This document shows positions 59,590 to 64,000 of a stretch of 64,000 bases of DNA, piece by piece; positions within the stretch are counted from its first letter, which is position 1; each line of letters starts with the position of its first letter. The notes under the pieces were generated by a model. That model was given only the letters and a program-made list of their open reading frames with translations. It was not told the origin of the DNA and did no database searches. The translations under genes were made by a program, and so were the position numbers. Source of the stretch: Sipunculus nudus (Eukaryota; Annelida; Sipuncula; Golfingiida; Sipunculidae); the NCBI GenBank assembly GCA_026874595.1, contig CM049306.1, positions 74,769,642 through 74,833,641 of the forward strand, read 5' to 3'.

Positions 59590-60511
59590 TCGGGCCTATT
59601 TTTTTGGGTATTAAACATGCCTGGTAGTGGTAATGCCTAATGGTAATGGCCTCTTTAATTAAAGAACTGATGATATCAGATATGTACAGTTTTAATTATC
59701 AGGTTTTGCGTTTTGGTATTAAATCTACATTCACATGTCATGCAGTTTTATATATATTAATTTGAACGCATTTTTCTTGTTGAAATTAATGTTTAATACC
59801 AACGTATGGTAGAGCAAGTACGACTGGTAAGACCTGGCCAGATGGAAGGGACTGTCAGGGACAGTGCCAATGCAGTGCCCCCGAGTAGGCAAAGCAAAGA
59901 CTAAGTAAAGACAAAGTAAAGGCAGGTTATCGCCGCTGCAAGCGAGAGTTAATTAACTTCACCTTGACCGTTCATGATTCAATAATAAAGTTAACTGGAC
60001 ACTCATAGTGTGACAAATATAATAATCAAACTTACTTCCTATTCGCAGGTTTAGTGAAGTATGTATTGTTTGCAGGGAGCACTTGTCCTATTCATGTTTA
60101 TTGTATACATCCACCATGTTTTAGCTCCAGAGCAACTGTGATATCGAGGCTATGTTTACCGTAAAGAATCTGAATATGTGATACTTTTGCAGGGACTCAC
60201 TAGATGTCACTTTTGACCAATGCTACGTGTGCATGCTCTTTAATTTATTAATGCATCTTAATTTCTCTTGGTGATATCATTTCTTAAAGTATCCAGATTG
60301 TTATATTATGAATGCATGGATACATACAAAAGTAGACATATATGCATAGTACACGCAAAATGAAGTTATTAACTGAAGGCTTTATGTGTGAGTGTGTGTG
60401 CGTGTTTGAAGAAAGTTTACTCGTGTAGCGGATTTTACTTGTGAAACAAACCTGTAATTCAGTATAAATCTAAACATCTGATACTGGTTGTCTTTCATTT
60501 TCTCATATGAT

Positions 60512-60516
<5 letters not shown>

Positions 60517-60571
<55 letters not shown>
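60517..60571. repeat. (AT)n microsatellite
   Basis: About 27 AT units followed by a short (ac)n. Confidence 0.92.
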
Positions 60572-61629
60572 TCACACACAAATGAAATATACGCAATACA
60601 AAGTAAACTATATCGTTTAATAATGCAGTGTCCAACTTAATTTGGCTGCATCGTCATGCTCTGTGAATCCTGCAGTTTCACTTTGCTGGAGAAAAGGCTT
60701 TTTTTTAACGACATAATCAGGAGCATTATTATGCTTATTCTTTCAAACTATCCGTTTAGTTTTGCTATATACAAATGTTTTCCAGCTTAACCATCCCAGC
60801 ACAGAGTCTCAGAACCTCACATACGGCTGTTGAATACCTTGTTATGGTTTTGCGTGTTGGGCGTGTTGGTAAACACAGTCCACGTGTGTCTGTTTGTGAG
60901 CCGCAACACGCGATTTTTCAGCCAGCGGAAACATGCATTATATTATGGGGCCAAAGCAGTCAGGGCATCTCCTGATTCACACGTGTTGTGGCCCCGCAAT
61001 GCACATTGCCCCACGCGCTGTGGTTATGTTGACACCTGTGATCGCGCCCGGTCCACTGTTTTTGACATTCGTTTATAGGAATAAACATACCGTTTCAAGG
61101 CAATATTTTGGCAGGTACAGATTTATTTTAAAGTGAAGAAGCTATTTTTCGTTTAATTCAACATGCTTTATAGGTGATTAAGCCCCTTTAATTTTTGAAA
61201 TACTGAATTATAATCTACAACAAAAAATAAATAGTCAATTCCTCATCGCGGACTGTATATATGGTTATTTAATTTCAGGTTCTCCAAAACATTATGAAAT
61301 TTTACAGTTCATTGCCAGGAAAATTTCATAGTACAGGGTTGACCAGTTTAGAAAGAAGATGTATATATGCAAATGTTTCAAACCGAGATTCTGGATTCAG
61401 CGTAGGCCTATCCGTATGTGGCCGCCGAGTGCGTCTGTCATGTGATTACCCGTGTGTGGTCACTGGTCACTTTGACTCAGACTTTGTTTCTGTGCTATTT
61501 TACCACAGTTCCGTCGGAAACGATTATTAAAAATAAATATATCAGACAAAATACATCTTTAAAATATATTTTAAAATATATTACACTTTCTCCGCAATGC
61601 GTGAAAAATCACTCATATGATTTTGTAAC

Positions 61630-61862
61630 TGGGGTGTGTCCATGTGTCGGTCAGCGTATATATGCGTATGTGCGTATATGCGTGAAAATCGGCACAGGGG
61701 TGATTATCACGCATAGGGTCTGCGCGAACTCGGAGATTTTTTTGTACAATGACGTCACTTCACCATCTTTTTGTGAAAGGCCTGCTCGATCCATTGTACA
61801 AATATATTAGTCTGCCTGTTCACGCAATTACGCATATACGCGCACATGGAAACACACCCTTA
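61630..61862. mobile_element. Snap-back MITE, ~230 bp
   Basis: Left 'ggggtgtgtccatgtgtcgg' and 'cgtatatatgcgtatgtgcg' face right 'cgcatatacgcgcacatgga' and 'aacacaccctt', giving long inverted arms. The inner part also holds ttgtacaatg against cattgtacaa. It would fold as one hairpin. No protein. Confidence 0.65.
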
Positions 61863-61932
61863 AGGATATTTTTTATTGTCTAACATGGTATAATCTGCAA
61901 TTCAGGGATTGTAATTAGCACCGGAATACTAG

Positions 61933-61935
<3 letters not shown>

Positions 61936-61985
<50 letters not shown>
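61936..61985. repeat. (AT)n microsatellite
   Basis: About 24 AT units. Confidence 0.92.
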
Positions 61986-61986
<1 letters not shown>

Positions 61987-64000
61987 TAAATATAGTTTTT
62001 GCTCCGAAGACGTCCTATAAGTCAGTTGAAGTTTAGTTTATGTTTAAAAACCAGGATTTATTTTAAAATTTTTATTATTAAAATAATGTGAAAAGTAGAA
62101 TGTCATTTGCTCTATCTCCACTAGATGTCACTCTCAACTAGTTTTACCGATATTCCATCATTTCGACCTGTGTTCATTCCCATGATTAATTGATCATTGA
62201 CAAGGGTCTTGTATTACACCCAATCCAAATGTGTCACATCGTTCAACCATTGCTTTAATTGACGCCAAAAAAAAAAAAATAAAAATAAAACCACGATCGG
62301 CGGGTTTCTCTTTTCAAAGAGCAACATTTATATTCCCGGTAAAATCGAAAAACAAAGGATGGAGAAACATCAGTGGGTACCCTTAATTCTTTTTTTTTTG
62401 TTTCTGAGTTCCCAAAAGGTGCCTGAAAAGCAAGGTATCGGTCAAACTGATGTTATTTTATGTACATGTATATAATCTCTGATGTAACGCTTGCCGACTC
62501 ATTACAATGTATACTTATTTATGTAACACTGGGATAGACAAACCGATAAACGGCCTCAAGTCACGATAAGGGGCAAAATAACGCTTGTGTAACACCGCAG
62601 CTATAAAATCATTAAATCAACAAGTTTGGTTAAATTAGAGCCTGGTTTCCATTTATAATTACTTATGACATGACATTTTAAATTAAAACGCTGCAAAACG
62701 TTAACAGTTAGATACACAAATAGCAAGCTTTATTCAAAGCCCTGTAATACAGATGTATGGACATATGTAAAGATATAATAATAAAATCTTTATTTAATAA
62801 TAAAAAAAAGGCGGACTAGGAAAAATGCTTGGAGGGCCAGTAAAATTTCTACCCAGTCGGCCAATACTCCCCTGAAATTCTTTGTAGAAGAAAACCAGCC
62901 CGTTAAGATGCATTTTGGTTGTGGTGGGGTGAATCATGGACACTTAGAAAATAATAGATAGAGCCCTGTTTTATAAGAGCACTCATTGGGCCACCTGAAC
63001 GTGGTCTTCACAACACGCGGTCTTATTACACAGGTTGGTTCAAACTATGGTGGTCTAAATAAACAGGAAGTTTTTTTAACGGATGGTCTTTCAGACACGT
63101 TCAATAACTGCGTGCTACCAGTATACTTTGAAGACCAACAGTAGTTGCAATAAGTTTAGAATTAGTACTGGACTGATTTTAGTTATTCAGAGCACACAAT
63201 GGATTGGGAAGTTCCACTGATCTATGGCTAAAGGACTACCAGTACAGTGTTTTTGTATGTCTTAATATATAGATACAAGTAGAGATGAATCTGAGTGAAT
63301 TTGGTATCATTGTATTTCACAACAACTGAAAAAATCAGCGCTGGTAACTTTTACTTGTAATTTTTTAACAAATATACTTGTATAAACCCTGTTTTGAACT
63401 TTTTGTATGACACCTGAGACTGTATGCACGTGAACTGCACTAAAAACCTATGACTCTTGCATTATATCTGATACACATAGGCATTCCAGGGAAGATAAAG
63501 GTCACTCCTTGTAAATCTGAATCTGGTTTTGGAAAAAATGGGAATAAAGAATGATGAAAATTGTACATTTTGTATGACAGAAATAGGGGTTATCTATCGT
63601 AGGATATGGGATGCACACATGTTGAATGATGATGGAATGGTCATTGGAGAAAGGATGTCAAAAAGCGCCTTTATCACTGAGCACTATTATATTCAATGAT
63701 GCTTCTGCAGCTTAAGAAAATTCAACATTATTTTTTATCAAAAGGTACCTTCATGTGCGTTAATGCAAAGAGGAAGTGATAGTTTCTAGAAAAGAGGAAA
63801 ACCTGAAGACCATACAAACGAAATAGGGACAATTTGTAGAGTTAATTGAGAGAGAAGAGAGAGAATTGTAGAGAGAATTAGAAAATCAGTATACAAGTAC
63901 AATTTAGATTATTCAAAGTCGTGAGCTGATATTCTTTCAATGCAAAATATTGGCATCGTCACGCAATTTTCTTGAATGTGCATGTGAATTTGTAACCTTG

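Larger units (their letters stand above)
57465..64000. other. Upstream or intergenic AT-rich DNA without recognised genes
   Basis: No exon or protein-like frame was found. Contents are AT dinucleotide arrays and two inverted-repeat structures, listed separately. A promoter or untranslated exon of the host gene could lie here or between 46 and 57 kb, but nothing decides it. Confidence 0.5.

Noticed and set aside
60775-61078. Overlapping plus-strand frames of 66-82 residues
   Set aside because: No codon bias, splice context or similarity to any known protein; three frames are open at once, typical of stop-poor noncoding DNA.

Overview
This is a stretch of animal nuclear genome. It is intron-rich, has canonical GT-AG splice sites and is loaded with eukaryotic transposons; no bacterial or viral gene organisation is present. 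The mix of SINEs with tRNA-like heads, a DIRS-type tyrosine-recombinase retrotransposon, Ty3/gypsy remnants, hAT and TA-target TIR elements and AT-rich introns suggests a marine invertebrate, most likely a mollusc or another lophotrochozoan. The species cannot be fixed from the window.

The window holds one recognisable host gene, on the minus strand. I could follow 35 coding exons from an initiator ATG at 45958 down to 1984. All junctions are GT-AG and all reading phases agree. They give about 1,604 codons, and the gene runs off the left edge. The first ~210 residues look like the N-terminal DUF4549-type region of the CCDC162 family of large coiled-coil proteins; the later exons have no domain I can name. 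The 5' untranslated exon(s) and promoter lie upstream of 45969 and were not located.

Everything else is intronic or upstream repeat DNA. From left to right: a 280-bp dimeric tandem repeat (1-872); a dispersed purine-rich module (1.1, 5.4, 11.8 and 13.3 kb); a nonautonomous hAT (5262-5855); an element with a 326-bp internal duplication (9411-10130); three minus-oriented SINEs (14.0, 16.9 and 19.0 kb); a second hAT (15140-16053); a 22-bp minisatellite (19.5-20.0 kb); a DIRS element (23058-31962) whose RNase H is split by a 3.2-kb hAT (25112-28334); a near-perfect palindrome (35.22-35.37 kb); a 62-bp array built on an exon 3' splice site (37.08-37.56 kb); and a second member of the dimeric-repeat family (41525-42985).

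Upstream of the first coding exon are a TIR element (44417-45741, which lies inside the first coding intron), an internally repeated block (46.7-48.0 kb), an LTR element with most of pol deleted (49801-52803), a three-unit module carrying a full-length SINE (54.1-55.0 kb), a 2.1-kb TA-target TIR element (55351-57462), and AT-repeat-rich DNA with small inverted-repeat elements up to 64 kb.

The clearest new signal is a family of nonautonomous hAT elements. They share CAGTGNTGTAGTCG-like ends and GAGTCC-rich subterminal minisatellites but carry different interior modules, and one of them has disrupted the DIRS element. Most mobile elements here are inactive. Their interest lies in nesting order, module exchange and effects on host splicing.
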